NCBI RefSeq assembly: GCF_008039615.1
Contig: NZ_VDUZ01000001.1
Location: 92,834 to 156,833 of the forward strand
Direction: 5' to 3'
DNA from: Vineibacter terrae
Lineage (GTDB): Bacteria > Pseudomonadota > Alphaproteobacteria > Reyranellales > Reyranellaceae
DNA length: 64,000 nucleotides
Below, in pieces: positions 27,957 through 36,405 of the stretch (position 1 is its first letter; every line of letters starts with the position of its first letter). A program made the position numbers and the translations under genes. The notes beneath the pieces are model-generated. The model was not told the origin of the DNA. It did no database searches and saw only the letters and a program-made list of their open reading frames with translations.

Positions 27957-28778
27957 TCAGCCGGCCGGCAACGCCGCCACCGCGGACACCGCGCGGATGG
28001 TCAGCACCACACCCATGCCGACGATCAGCAGGCTGGTGGCGATCTGCAGGCGGATCATCCAGATGCTGGCGAGCCAGTCCAGCACCCGTTCGCCGACCTT
28101 GGCGGCGACGATGCCGACCACCACCAGCGTCGCCGCGAAGCCGAGGCTGAACACCACGACGGTCGCCAGGCCGAGCAGGACCTTTCCGCTCGACAGCGCG
28201 CCGAGCAGCAGCGCGAGCGCGGCCGGGTCGGGAAGCAGGCCGCCCGCGATGCCCAGCGCCAGCAGCACCAGCAGCTTCGGGCGGTTCTCGCCCACGGCGT
28301 CCAGCCGGTGGGCATGGACCTTGCCGAATCCGTGGCTGTGCCAGACCACGGGCCCGCCGTGGCCATGGCCATGCGGGTGGTGGTGAGCCGCATCGCCACC
28401 GTGCGCGTGGACATGGCCCGGATCGGCGCCCTCGCCCGCCGCGCCGGCTTCGCCCATGGCAAGCGCCACGAGATCGCGCTGCGACCACAGCATCCACAGG
28501 CCGAGCACGATCACCAGGATGCCGACCGCGACCGCCAGGAAGGCTTCGATGCGCTGTGGCCGCAGCCAGGTCGAGCCGAGCGAGGCAAGCACGCCGACCA
28601 GCACGATGCCGCTGGTGTGGGACAGCGTGACGAAAATGCCGAGGATCACGGCGTCGATCGGCTTGCCGCGCGCGCCCACGATGTAGGCGGCCGCGATTGT
28701 CTTGCCGTGCCCCGGCGTCGCCGCGTGCGCGGCGCCCGCCCAGAAGCTCGACGCGACGAAGAACAGGAGCTCCTGCAT
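27957..28778 (-). CDS. nickel/cobalt transporter, NicO/RcnA-like
   Basis: 273 residues with about six membrane segments. The N-terminal HAATPGHGKTIAAAYIVGAR and the LSHTSGIVLVGVLA motif are typical of NicO/RcnA efflux-type proteins. The central loop is extremely His-rich (HAHGGDAAHHHPHGHGHGG, then HSHGFGKVHAHR) and should bind nickel or cobalt. It belongs to a family distinct from the NiCoT permease at 22826. Convergent with the propeller cluster. No RcnR-type regulator is adjacent. Confidence 0.85.
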   Translation of the reverse strand: MQELLFFVASSFWAGAAHAATPGHGKTIAAAYIVGARGKPIDAVILGIFVTLSHTSGIVLVGVLASLGSTWLRPQRIEAFLAVAVGILVIVLGLWMLWSQRDLVALAMGEAGAAGEGADPGHVHAHGGDAAHHHPHGHGHGGPVVWHSHGFGKVHAHRLDAVGENRPKLLVLLALGIAGGLLPDPAALALLLGALSSGKVLLGLATVVVFSLGFAATLVVVGIVAAKVGERVLDWLASIWMIRLQIATSLLIVGMGVVLTIRAVSAVAALPAG

Positions 28779-29203
28779 TCAGGCAACCCTCGGTTGGCCG
28801 GCCAAGGCCGCCGCCAAGCGTGGATTAGTAGCATGCCGGCTGAGAACTGCTCCCCGGAATGTTTTTGTTGACGTGCTGCGCCTCGGACGGCTCAATCGAC
28901 ACGTTCTGATTTTCTGTCCTTCATTTTCAATCCTGTGAAAGTTGGGGTGGCCTGCAGGTGGAGCGCGTGCCGATCGCGCAAGACTAAGCGCGATGCAGAT
29001 GCAGCCGCTGCAAGGATTGCCCACCGCGGTTCAGCTCGGCACGAAAGACGAAATCGATAGCCGTCCTCGCGAGCAGGCTCGATGCTGCGGCCTTGATCGG
29101 GCTGCCTTGCCGATCGCGAGGACACTGAGCTCTCCGGATGCCGACGGGAGGCACGCGCCGGGGAAAGGGTGCGTTGGGGGCGTATAGTCAGCGGAGCGCA
29201 AGC
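28779..29203. other. gene-free stretch upstream of the haemagglutinin-like gene
   Basis: 425 bases between the divergent NicO gene and the large exoprotein. A patch around 28855-28935 is AT-richer (TTTTTGTTGACG, TTCTGATTTTCTGTCCTTCA) and could hold promoters for either side, with TTGACG as a possible -35, but I cannot place a matching -10 box with confidence. No operator palindrome seen. Confidence 0.3.
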
Positions 29204-32200
29204 ATGGCACGGCGTTGGAAATCGACAACTGCGAGCCCGGCGCAGGACCGCCCCGCCATCGGCAGGGCGATCGCATATGAGCCTCCTGTCATCCCGAGCG
29301 CAGCGAGGGATCTCCTGCGGCAAGGCGCACGGTGCGCTGTTCGCGGGAGATCCCTCGCTGCGCTCGGGATGACAGAAAGGGCGGCAGCGCCGCGTCATGC
29401 CCGGTGCGATCGCCCTGCCGCGAGCGCCGCGACGCAATACCCCCATCCCCCTCGCCGTCAACTGCTCGCGGCGACGGCATTGGCAGCGCTGGTCGGCTGG
29501 GGCGTGCTTGCCTTCGCGACGCCGGCGGATGCGCAACTGCCGGCCGGCGGCACGGTGGTGGGCGGCAGCGCCACGATCACCACCGGCGCCAGCCAGGTCA
29601 CGGTCAACCAGAGCAGCAACCGCGGCGTGATCGACTGGCGCAGCTTCTCGATCGGTCCCGGCGCGCGCGTCGACTTCCGCCAGCCGGGCGCCGGCGCCGT
29701 GACGCTGAACCGGGTGACGGGGCCCGACCCGTCGGTGATCGCCGGCCAGCTGACGGCCAACGGACAGATCGTGCTGGTGAACGGCGCCGGGGTGCTGTTC
29801 GCCAACGGCGCGCAGGTGAATGTCGGCGCGCTGGTGGCCTCGACGGCGACCATCAGCAACCCGCAAGCGTTCATGGCGGACGGCAGGATCGCCTTCGACG
29901 TGCCGTCGCCCATTGCCGGCGCCGGCGTCGTCAATGCGGGCACGATCACGGTGCGCGACGGCGGCCTGGTCGGGCTGGTCGGCAGCATGGCGGCCAACCA
30001 CGGCGTGATCAACGCGCGCCTCGGGCGTGTCACCATCGGCGGCGCCGAGACGTTCACCGTCGACCTGGCGGGCGACGGGCTGATCAACTTCCAGATCGGC
30101 CAGCCGGTATCGCGCCAGCCCGTCGACCGGCAGGGCAGGAAGATGCCGCTGGCGTCGAACACCGGCACCATCAACGCCGACGGCGGCGTGGTGACGATGA
30201 CGGCACGCGCCGCCGGCGGCGTGGTCGACAGTGTCGTGAACGTCGGCGGCGCGATCCGCGCCCGGGCGGTGAGCCAGGAAGGCGGCGTGCTGGTGCTGGA
30301 CGGCGGCGACGGCGGCACGGTCGACGTCACCGGCAAGCTCGATGTATCCGGCAAGGATGCGGGCCAGCGCGGTGGCCAGGTCATCGCAACGGCGAAAGGC
30401 GGCAAGGTCAACGTCGGATCGAGCGCCGTGATCGACGCCTCGGGCGCGTCCGGCGGCGGCAAGGTGAATATCGGCGGCAGCTACCAGGGCCAGGGGCCGG
30501 TCGCGAACGCGCGTGATGCGACGGTGGCGGCAGGCGCGACAATCAACGCCGACGCGACGCGCCAGGGCGACGGCGGCGCGGTGATCGTGTGGTCGGACAA
30601 CACCACGGTGCTCGGCGGGACGATCAGCGCGCGCGGCGGACCGCGGGGCGGCAATGGCGGGTTCGTCGAGACGTCGGGCAAGAACACGCTGGCGGTGCTC
30701 AATGAAGCCTCGGTGAATGCCGGCGCCGTGGCCGGCCGCGCCGGGAGCTGGCTTCTCGACCCGACGAACATGACGATCGGCACCACGGAAGCGGCATCGA
30801 TCGTCAGCTCGCTTGCGGGCGGCACCAGTGTCACCGTGACGACGTCGGCCACGGGTGGGGAACCCGGAAACATCACGGTCGCCGCGCCGATCGTGGCGTC
30901 GACCGGCACGACCGGCGTCACGCTGACGCTGCAAGCCCACGGCAGCATCAACGTGAACGAGGCGATCCAGCTCACGGGCCCCTCCGTCAGCGTCGTGCTC
31001 GACGCGGCAACGCTCTCCTCGGCCACTCCGGTCAGGTCGATCTTCCTGAATGCGCTTGTCGAGGCGGACTTCCTGCGCCTCATGGCGGCGGGAGACATCA
31101 TCCAGACCGGCGGCAGTGTCCGGACGTCCGCGGCGGAACCGCTGCGCGCCGACGCCGGCGGCACGGTGCAGCTCACCAGCCCGACCAACGATGTGGGCTT
31201 CATCTTCGGCTCGGCCGGCACGAATTTCCGCTACGTCGACGCCAACCAGGTGGTCCTCGGCGGCGACAGCGACGGCGTCGCACAGGATCTCTTCATCGGT
31301 GCCGGCGCGTATCTCGACATCGCGGCCGACATCATCGACCTGTTCCCGGGGTCCGTGATCGGCGCGGTCTTCGGCACAGGCGGGCCGCCGGCCAACCCGA
31401 CCGGCGTGACCGTGCTGCGGCCGACGACACCGGGCACGGCGATGGTGATCGGCGGTCCCGGCGCAGCCGGCCTTTCGCAAGCCGCCCTGGCCGACGGCAT
31501 CGTCACCGGCACGTTGCGCATCGGCTCGGTCGGGCGCGCCGCGGGCACCGTGCTGGGCGGCGCCGCGACCGGTGCGGAAAGCGCCGCCGGAACCATCACC
31601 GTCCAGGGCCTGGACCTCAGGATTTCGGCGGTTCAGACCCTGGTGCTCGAATCGGGCGCCGCCGGCACGGCGATCACCCAGTCGGCGACGGAACCGCTGC
31701 TGGTGAACGCCCTGGCCACCGCCACGCGGGCCGATGCCGCAATCGTGCTGCGCGGCGGCGCGCTGAACAACGAGATCGGCACGGTCGCCCATGTCCTGCG
31801 TGTCGGCGACGCCGACGTGAGCGCCGCCACGGGCCTCTACTCCCTGGACGTCCGGTTCGGCCTGACAGTCGGCTCGCTCGGCTCGGCGACGTCGCCGCTG
31901 GTGGGATTGCGCAGCAGCGGCACCACGGCGGGCCTGCCGGTGAACGCCGCCATCGTGGCCGGCGCGGTCGACATCAACACAGGTCCCGGCGGCCTGCTGA
32001 TCAACAATGCCATCGCCGCCAGGGGCGGCAACGTGACCCTGACGGCGTTTCCGGGGACCATCGGCAGCAGCGCGGACGGTGCCATCGATGTCGGCGCCGG
32101 CACGCTGACCATGACGGCCGGCACCGGCATCGCTCTCACGGCGCCGGTCACCGCCGGCGCCGTCAACTTCACCACCACCGGCGGCGTTGTCATCAGCAAT

Positions 32201-34492
32201 CCAGGCAACGTCATCGGCGCATTGGCCACCGTTGCGAGCTCAGCAACGGGGTCGCCGGTCGCGCACCTGTTTGTCGACAGCGCCGTGCCCATGACCGTCG
32301 AGTCCGGCGGCCTCACCGTGTCGGGCTTCACGACTCTCGTCTCCGCCGGACAGCTCACCGTGAACGGCAGCATCGCCGGCCAGAACTTCGTGAACCTGCG
32401 CGGCAACGGCATCGTCCAGACGGCCGGCACCATCTCGGCAACCAGTGTCTTTCTGACGGCCGGTGCCGACACGTCCATCATCCAGGTGGGCGGCAACATC
32501 ACCAGCTCGGTCGGGGACCTGAGCGCGACCGCCGGCGGTGCCGTGCAGCTCACCAGCGCCACGAACAAGGTGGCGACTGTTGTCGGATCGGCGGGCACGG
32601 ATTTCCGTTATGTCGATGCCGACACCGTTGTGCTGGGTTCCGGTGCACAGGGCATCACCATCGGTGCCGGCCGATACCTCGATATCGCGGCCGACGGCAT
32701 CGGTATCAGTCCCGGGGTGCTGATCGGTGCGATGGTGGCCGGCCAATCGCGCGTCGACAATCCGACCGGCGTGACCGTGCTGCGCCCGGTCACGGCCGGC
32801 ACGCCCGTCGTGATCGGCGGCACCGGCGGCACGGGCCTCACGCAGGCGGCGCTGAGCGCCGGCATCCGCACCGGCACCTTGCGCATCGGCTCGATCGGCC
32901 GCACCGCGGGCACGGTGCTGGGCGGCGCCACGATCACCGGTGAAAGCGCCGCGGGCGCGATCACGGCGCAGGGCCTCGACTTCAACGGCAGCGGCGCGGC
33001 GGTCCGGACCCTGGTGCTCGAATCAGCCGCCGACGGCACCGCCATCGGCCAGACGGCGCCGATCGCCGTGACCGCGCTGGCCACGTCCGTGACCGGCAGC
33101 GGCGCCGTCGAGCTGACCCAGGACAACTCGGTGGGCGCGCTGGCCCATGTCGCACGCATCGGCGACACGACGCTGGGGGCCCAGAGCGGCACCTATCGCT
33201 ACGTCGACGGCTCGTCGATCCCCATCGTCACGGTGGCCGGATCGGGCACGCCCCTGATCGGCCAGCGCGACAGCGGCGCGGCGCCGGGAGCGCCGGCCAG
33301 CAGCGCGATCCTGACCTCGGGTGACGTCACCCTGGTATCGCGCAGCGGCAGCATCGAGCTCATCAACGGGCTGGCCGCCATCGGCGCCACGGTGCGGCTG
33401 AGCGCGGCCGATCAGATCTTCCAGAGCGCGGCGGGCGGCGTGGTGGCCAGCGGCCTGCTGGCCGTGGCCGGCGGCGCGGTCGATCTGTCGACGGCAGCCG
33501 GCCTCAACGATGTGCGATCCCTGTCGGGATCGGCCGCGGGTTCCTTCGAGGGGCTGGGCGACTTCCGGCTGATCAACGCGGCCAGCGTCACGGTGCCTGC
33601 AGCCGGCGTGGCGGGCGACAGCCTGGTGCCGACGGTGGCCGGCGTCCATGCCGACGCGGGCGCGACCTTGGAGCTGGCGATCGGCACCGGCGATATCGTG
33701 GCCAGCAACACGGCGCTCGCGGCGCCGGACGGCCTGGTGCTGCTGCGCCGCGTCGCCGGCGCCACCGGCAGCGAGATCATCCTCGACAACGTGTCCTTCG
33801 ACACCGGTTCCGGGGCGCCGAACCTGGTGGTGCTGGACCTGACCGGCAGCGCCGACCTGCTGTCGGGCAATTTCGCGGCCTTGAAGGGCAGCACCACGCC
33901 GACCGGCGGCGTATCGCCGATCGCGGCCGGCCCGAACCCGGATGGCGGCATCCTGCTGACCAACGTCCATGCCGGCGACACGACGATGTACCTGGTGGGT
34001 GGTCCGGGCTCGACCATCGCCGGCAGCGGCACGTTCGGGCTGCTGGGCGTGTATGTCCCGCACGCCAACCCGATCACGCTGACGGGCAGCGTGCGCACGG
34101 TGGATCCGGCGACGCCGCATTCGGTCTCGGCGCCGTTCAGCGAGCCGTTCGACGCCACGACGTTCGCGGGCTTCCATGTGCGGCGCATCGGCGCGCCGGT
34201 GGACGTGCAGACGTTCAACCAGTGCCCGATCGGCAGCGGCATCTGTGCGGCACCACCGCAGCCGCCCGAACGCGAGACCGAGGTCCCGCCGACGGTGCAG
34301 CGTCCGCCGGACGGCCCCGGCCGCCAGATCGGCGCGGCCGACTCGGCGCTGGTGATCGACTTCGCCACCAACCTCAGCCCGCCGACGCCGCTGGGGCTGT
34401 CAAGCGTGATCCTGGTGAACCAGGGCAACGAATACTTCTTCAACGCCGATGAGGAGCAGCGCCAGCGGCACGCCGCGCGGGGCGGCAAGTGA
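29204..34492 (+). CDS. filamentous-haemagglutinin-type exoprotein (two-partner secretion, TpsA-like)
   Basis: About 1,762 residues. After a long basic N-region and hydrophobic signal (RRQLLAATALAALVGWGVLA...TPADAQ) comes the haemagglutination-activity domain: [72 protein letters not shown]. The rest is a long beta-helix of Gly/Ala/Thr-rich repeats, with an internal duplication (about 31160-32060 and 32535-33400, sharing FRYVDA, NPTGVTVLRP, TGTLRIGS, RTLVLES). ATG 29204 has GGAG 7 bases upstream; then a PE90 copy is translated in frame. An ATG inside the element (29369) is an alternative start. No TpsB transporter is nearby. Confidence 0.85.
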   Translation: MARRWKSTTASPAQDRPAIGRAIAYEPPVIPSAARDLLRQGARCAVRGRSLAALGMTERAAAPRHARCDRPAASAATQYPHPPRRQLLAATALAALVGWGVLAFATPADAQLPAGGTVVGGSATITTGASQVTVNQSSNRGVIDWRSFSIGPGARVDFRQPGAGAVTLNRVTGPDPSVIAGQLTANGQIVLVNGAGVLFANGAQVNVGALVASTATISNPQAFMADGRIAFDVPSPIAGAGVVNAGTITVRDGGLVGLVGSMAANHGVINARLGRVTIGGAETFTVDLAGDGLINFQIGQPVSRQPVDRQGRKMPLASNTGTINADGGVVTMTARAAGGVVDSVVNVGGAIRARAVSQEGGVLVLDGGDGGTVDVTGKLDVSGKDAGQRGGQVIATAKGGKVNVGSSAVIDASGASGGGKVNIGGSYQGQGPVANARDATVAAGATINADATRQGDGGAVIVWSDNTTVLGGTISARGGPRGGNGGFVETSGKNTLAVLNEASVNAGAVAGRAGSWLLDPTNMTIGTTEAASIVSSLAGGTSVTVTTSATGGEPGNITVAAPIVASTGTTGVTLTLQAHGSINVNEAIQLTGPSVSVVLDAATLSSATPVRSIFLNALVEADFLRLMAAGDIIQTGGSVRTSAAEPLRADAGGTVQLTSPTNDVGFIFGSAGTNFRYVDANQVVLGGDSDGVAQDLFIGAGAYLDIAADIIDLFPGSVIGAVFGTGGPPANPTGVTVLRPTTPGTAMVIGGPGAAGLSQAALADGIVTGTLRIGSVGRAAGTVLGGAATGAESAAGTITVQGLDLRISAVQTLVLESGAAGTAITQSATEPLLVNALATATRADAAIVLRGGALNNEIGTVAHVLRVGDADVSAATGLYSLDVRFGLTVGSLGSATSPLVGLRSSGTTAGLPVNAAIVAGAVDINTGPGGLLINNAIAARGGNVTLTAFPGTIGSSADGAIDVGAGTLTMTAGTGIALTAPVTAGAVNFTTTGGVVISNPGNVIGALATVASSATGSPVAHLFVDSAVPMTVESGGLTVSGFTTLVSAGQLTVNGSIAGQNFVNLRGNGIVQTAGTISATSVFLTAGADTSIIQVGGNITSSVGDLSATAGGAVQLTSATNKVATVVGSAGTDFRYVDADTVVLGSGAQGITIGAGRYLDIAADGIGISPGVLIGAMVAGQSRVDNPTGVTVLRPVTAGTPVVIGGTGGTGLTQAALSAGIRTGTLRIGSIGRTAGTVLGGATITGESAAGAITAQGLDFNGSGAAVRTLVLESAADGTAIGQTAPIAVTALATSVTGSGAVELTQDNSVGALAHVARIGDTTLGAQSGTYRYVDGSSIPIVTVAGSGTPLIGQRDSGAAPGAPASSAILTSGDVTLVSRSGSIELINGLAAIGATVRLSAADQIFQSAAGGVVASGLLAVAGGAVDLSTAAGLNDVRSLSGSAAGSFEGLGDFRLINAASVTVPAAGVAGDSLVPTVAGVHADAGATLELAIGTGDIVASNTALAAPDGLVLLRRVAGATGSEIILDNVSFDTGSGAPNLVVLDLTGSADLLSGNFAALKGSTTPTGGVSPIAAGPNPDGGILLTNVHAGDTTMYLVGGPGSTIAGSGTFGLLGVYVPHANPITLTGSVRTVDPATPHSVSAPFSEPFDATTFAGFHVRRIGAPVDVQTFNQCPIGSGICAAPPQPPERETEVPPTVQRPPDGPGRQIGAADSALVIDFATNLSPPTPLGLSSVILVNQGNEYFFNADEEQRQRHAARGGK
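29286..29375. repeat. PE90 palindromic element, 90 bp, in the 5' coding region of the haemagglutinin-like ORF
   Basis: Begins CTGTCATCCCGAGCGCAGCG and ends CTGCGCTCGGGATGACAG. It is exactly 90 bases, so insertion keeps the frame. Read in the host frame it gives ARDLLRQ...RSLAALGMT, the same frame as in the CcoI copy at 60350. It differs from that copy at 4 of 90 positions. Confidence 0.93.
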
Positions 34493-34630
34493 GCCAGCCG
34501 CCCGCGCCGGCGCGCCCGCGACCCATCGTCGCTTGCCGCAGCACGTGAGGCACGCGAAAGCCATGGCACCGAGTCCCCGTCTTCGTTACTGTCGGCCGAT
34601 CGATACGAACTCTCGCGCCGGAACCCGGAC

Positions 34631-36232
34631 ATGTCCGAGGAAGGCATTGTCTTTGGCCAGTGGCGGCTGCTGCCGCGAACCAGGACCCTGACGGTCGGCG
34701 GCGACCGGATCGTGATCGGCAGCCGTGCCGTCGAGATCCTGCTCGCCCTGATCGAGGCCGGCGGCAGCATCGTCGACAGGGACACGCTGATCGCCCGCGC
34801 CTGGCCCGGCCGAACCGTCGAAGAAACCAACCTCACCGTGCAGATCTCGGGACTGCGCAAGGCATTTGGCGCCGAGGGCGCCGCGATCATCGTCACCGAG
34901 ACCGGCCGCGGCTATCGCTTCGGCGGCTCGCTCAGGCCGGCGACGGCCAAGGCACCATTGATGGTGGCCGAGACGCAAGCAGACCGTCAGCGACACGGTC
35001 CGTCGCTGGCGGTGCTGCCGTTCGCCGACCTTGGCACGGAAGCCGGCAACGCGCCCATGGCGGACGGCATTGTCGAGAACCTGATCACCTGCCTGTCGCG
35101 GATATGCTGGTTCTATGTCCTGCCGCGCAACTCCGCGTTCAGCTTCAGGGGGCGCCATGTCCCGCACGTGGCCGTGGGCCGCGAGCTCGGCGTGGGCTAC
35201 GTCGTGACCGGCACGGTGCAGCATGTCGGGGCGCGCATGCGGGTCCACGTCAACCTGGTCGAGACGACCGGCGGCGTGCAGGAATGGAGCGACCGGTTCG
35301 ATCACACCACGGACGACGTGTTCGCCCTTCAGGACCAGATCGTCGCCGGCATCGTGACGGGGCTCGAGCCGGGACTGCAGCGCGCCGAGATAGAGCGTCT
35401 GCAGCGGCGACCGACGGAGTCGCCGAGCGCCTATGCCGCCTACCGGCGTGCGATCGCCTGCATGGCGCCGTTCACGCGCGACAATTGCGCCAAGGCGCTT
35501 GCCCTGCTCGAGCAGGCGCGGGCGATGGACCCCGACTATGCGCTGGCGCTGGTCGGGGCAGCGCGATGCCATCTGTGGCGCGTATCACAACGCTTCGTCG
35601 AGGATCCGCTTGCCGAAGCGGCCGAGGCGATCCGCCTGCTGGAGGCGGCGCTGGCGGTGGCACGCGACGACCCGCACGTGCTGGCCCAGGTCGGCTTCAT
35701 CTTCGGCTACCTGGGGCACCGGCGCGATGTCGCCATGGCGTTGGTCAACCGTGCCGTGGACCTCTATCCGAACGCATCGTGCACGCGCGCGACGGCCGGG
35801 TGGGTCCACATCTACCAGGACGATCCGCAGACAGCGATGGCGCATTTCGAGGAGGCGCTGCGCGTCGATCCGGTCGACCCGGAAGCCGGCGGCTGGATCG
35901 CGGGCTTGTCCGCCGCGCAGCTCATGCTGGGCCACCACGACGCCGCCGTGCGCTGGGGCGAGCGCGCCATCGCGGCCAGCCCGGAGATCCTGACGGCGCA
36001 TCTCGCCCATGCCGCCGCGCTGGGCATCGCCGGCCGGCCAGCCGAGGCCGCCGTCGCGGACCTGCTCGGGCTCGACCCGCGGTTCAACCTTGCCGACTAC
36101 AGCAGCCTGCGCAGCCGATGGTCGCACGGCCGCTGGTTCCCCCAGCTCATCGACGGCCTGCGCCGCGCCGGTGTTCCGGCGCAGCCGGCCGCGGAAAAGC
36201 CGACAGCGCTCAAGCTCGTGCACCGCGGCTGA
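34631..36232 (+). CDS. winged-helix (OmpR/CadC-type) transcriptional regulator with TPR-like C-terminus
   Basis: 533 residues. The first about 105 residues are a trans_reg_C winged helix (GSRAVEILLALIEAGGSIVD, NLTVQISGLRKAFG, TETGRGYRFGG). Next is a domain seen in CadC-like and adenylate-cyclase-associated regulators (SLAVLPFADLGTEAGNAPMA, GIVENLITCLSRI, YVVTGTVQHVGARMRVHVNL). Helical repeats follow from about 265 on (ALALLEQARAMDPDYALALV, AMAHFEEALRVDPVDPEAGG). It has no transmembrane segment or receiver domain, so it is a soluble one-component regulator. It lies 138 bases after the exoprotein gene and may control it, which is inference. Confidence 0.82.
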   Translation: MSEEGIVFGQWRLLPRTRTLTVGGDRIVIGSRAVEILLALIEAGGSIVDRDTLIARAWPGRTVEETNLTVQISGLRKAFGAEGAAIIVTETGRGYRFGGSLRPATAKAPLMVAETQADRQRHGPSLAVLPFADLGTEAGNAPMADGIVENLITCLSRICWFYVLPRNSAFSFRGRHVPHVAVGRELGVGYVVTGTVQHVGARMRVHVNLVETTGGVQEWSDRFDHTTDDVFALQDQIVAGIVTGLEPGLQRAEIERLQRRPTESPSAYAAYRRAIACMAPFTRDNCAKALALLEQARAMDPDYALALVGAARCHLWRVSQRFVEDPLAEAAEAIRLLEAALAVARDDPHVLAQVGFIFGYLGHRRDVAMALVNRAVDLYPNASCTRATAGWVHIYQDDPQTAMAHFEEALRVDPVDPEAGGWIAGLSAAQLMLGHHDAAVRWGERAIAASPEILTAHLAHAAALGIAGRPAEAAVADLLGLDPRFNLADYSSLRSRWSHGRWFPQLIDGLRRAGVPAQPAAEKPTALKLVHRG

Positions 36233-36368
36233 AGCGCACGGCAGGCGGCGCGGCCGCTTCAGGACGGTCACGCGTCGCCGCGACGCGGCGTTGCTGCACC
36301 CGCCCGTCGAGGATCCCAGGCTGCACAGCCTCATGCCGCACGCATGAGCCGCAGGCGTCCCCTGTGGT

Positions 36369-36396
36369 TTGCAACACGCCCCCTCCGTGCTACACG
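36369..36396 (+). promoter_or_regulatory. candidate sigma70-type promoter of the ABC-F gene
   Basis: TTGCAA (36369-36374) and TACACG (36391-36396) are spaced 16 bases and lie 10 bases before the ATG at 36406. Transcription would begin only a few bases before the start codon, so the message would be nearly leaderless; no Shine-Dalgarno sequence is visible there. Confidence 0.3.
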
Positions 36397-36405
36397 CGCG
36401 CCGCC

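Noticed and set aside
28892..31792. Long minus-strand frame of 966 codons opposite the haemagglutinin-like gene
   Set aside because: The plus frame has a full family signature and signal peptide. The minus frame is an Arg/His/Asp-rich shadow typical of high-GC DNA.
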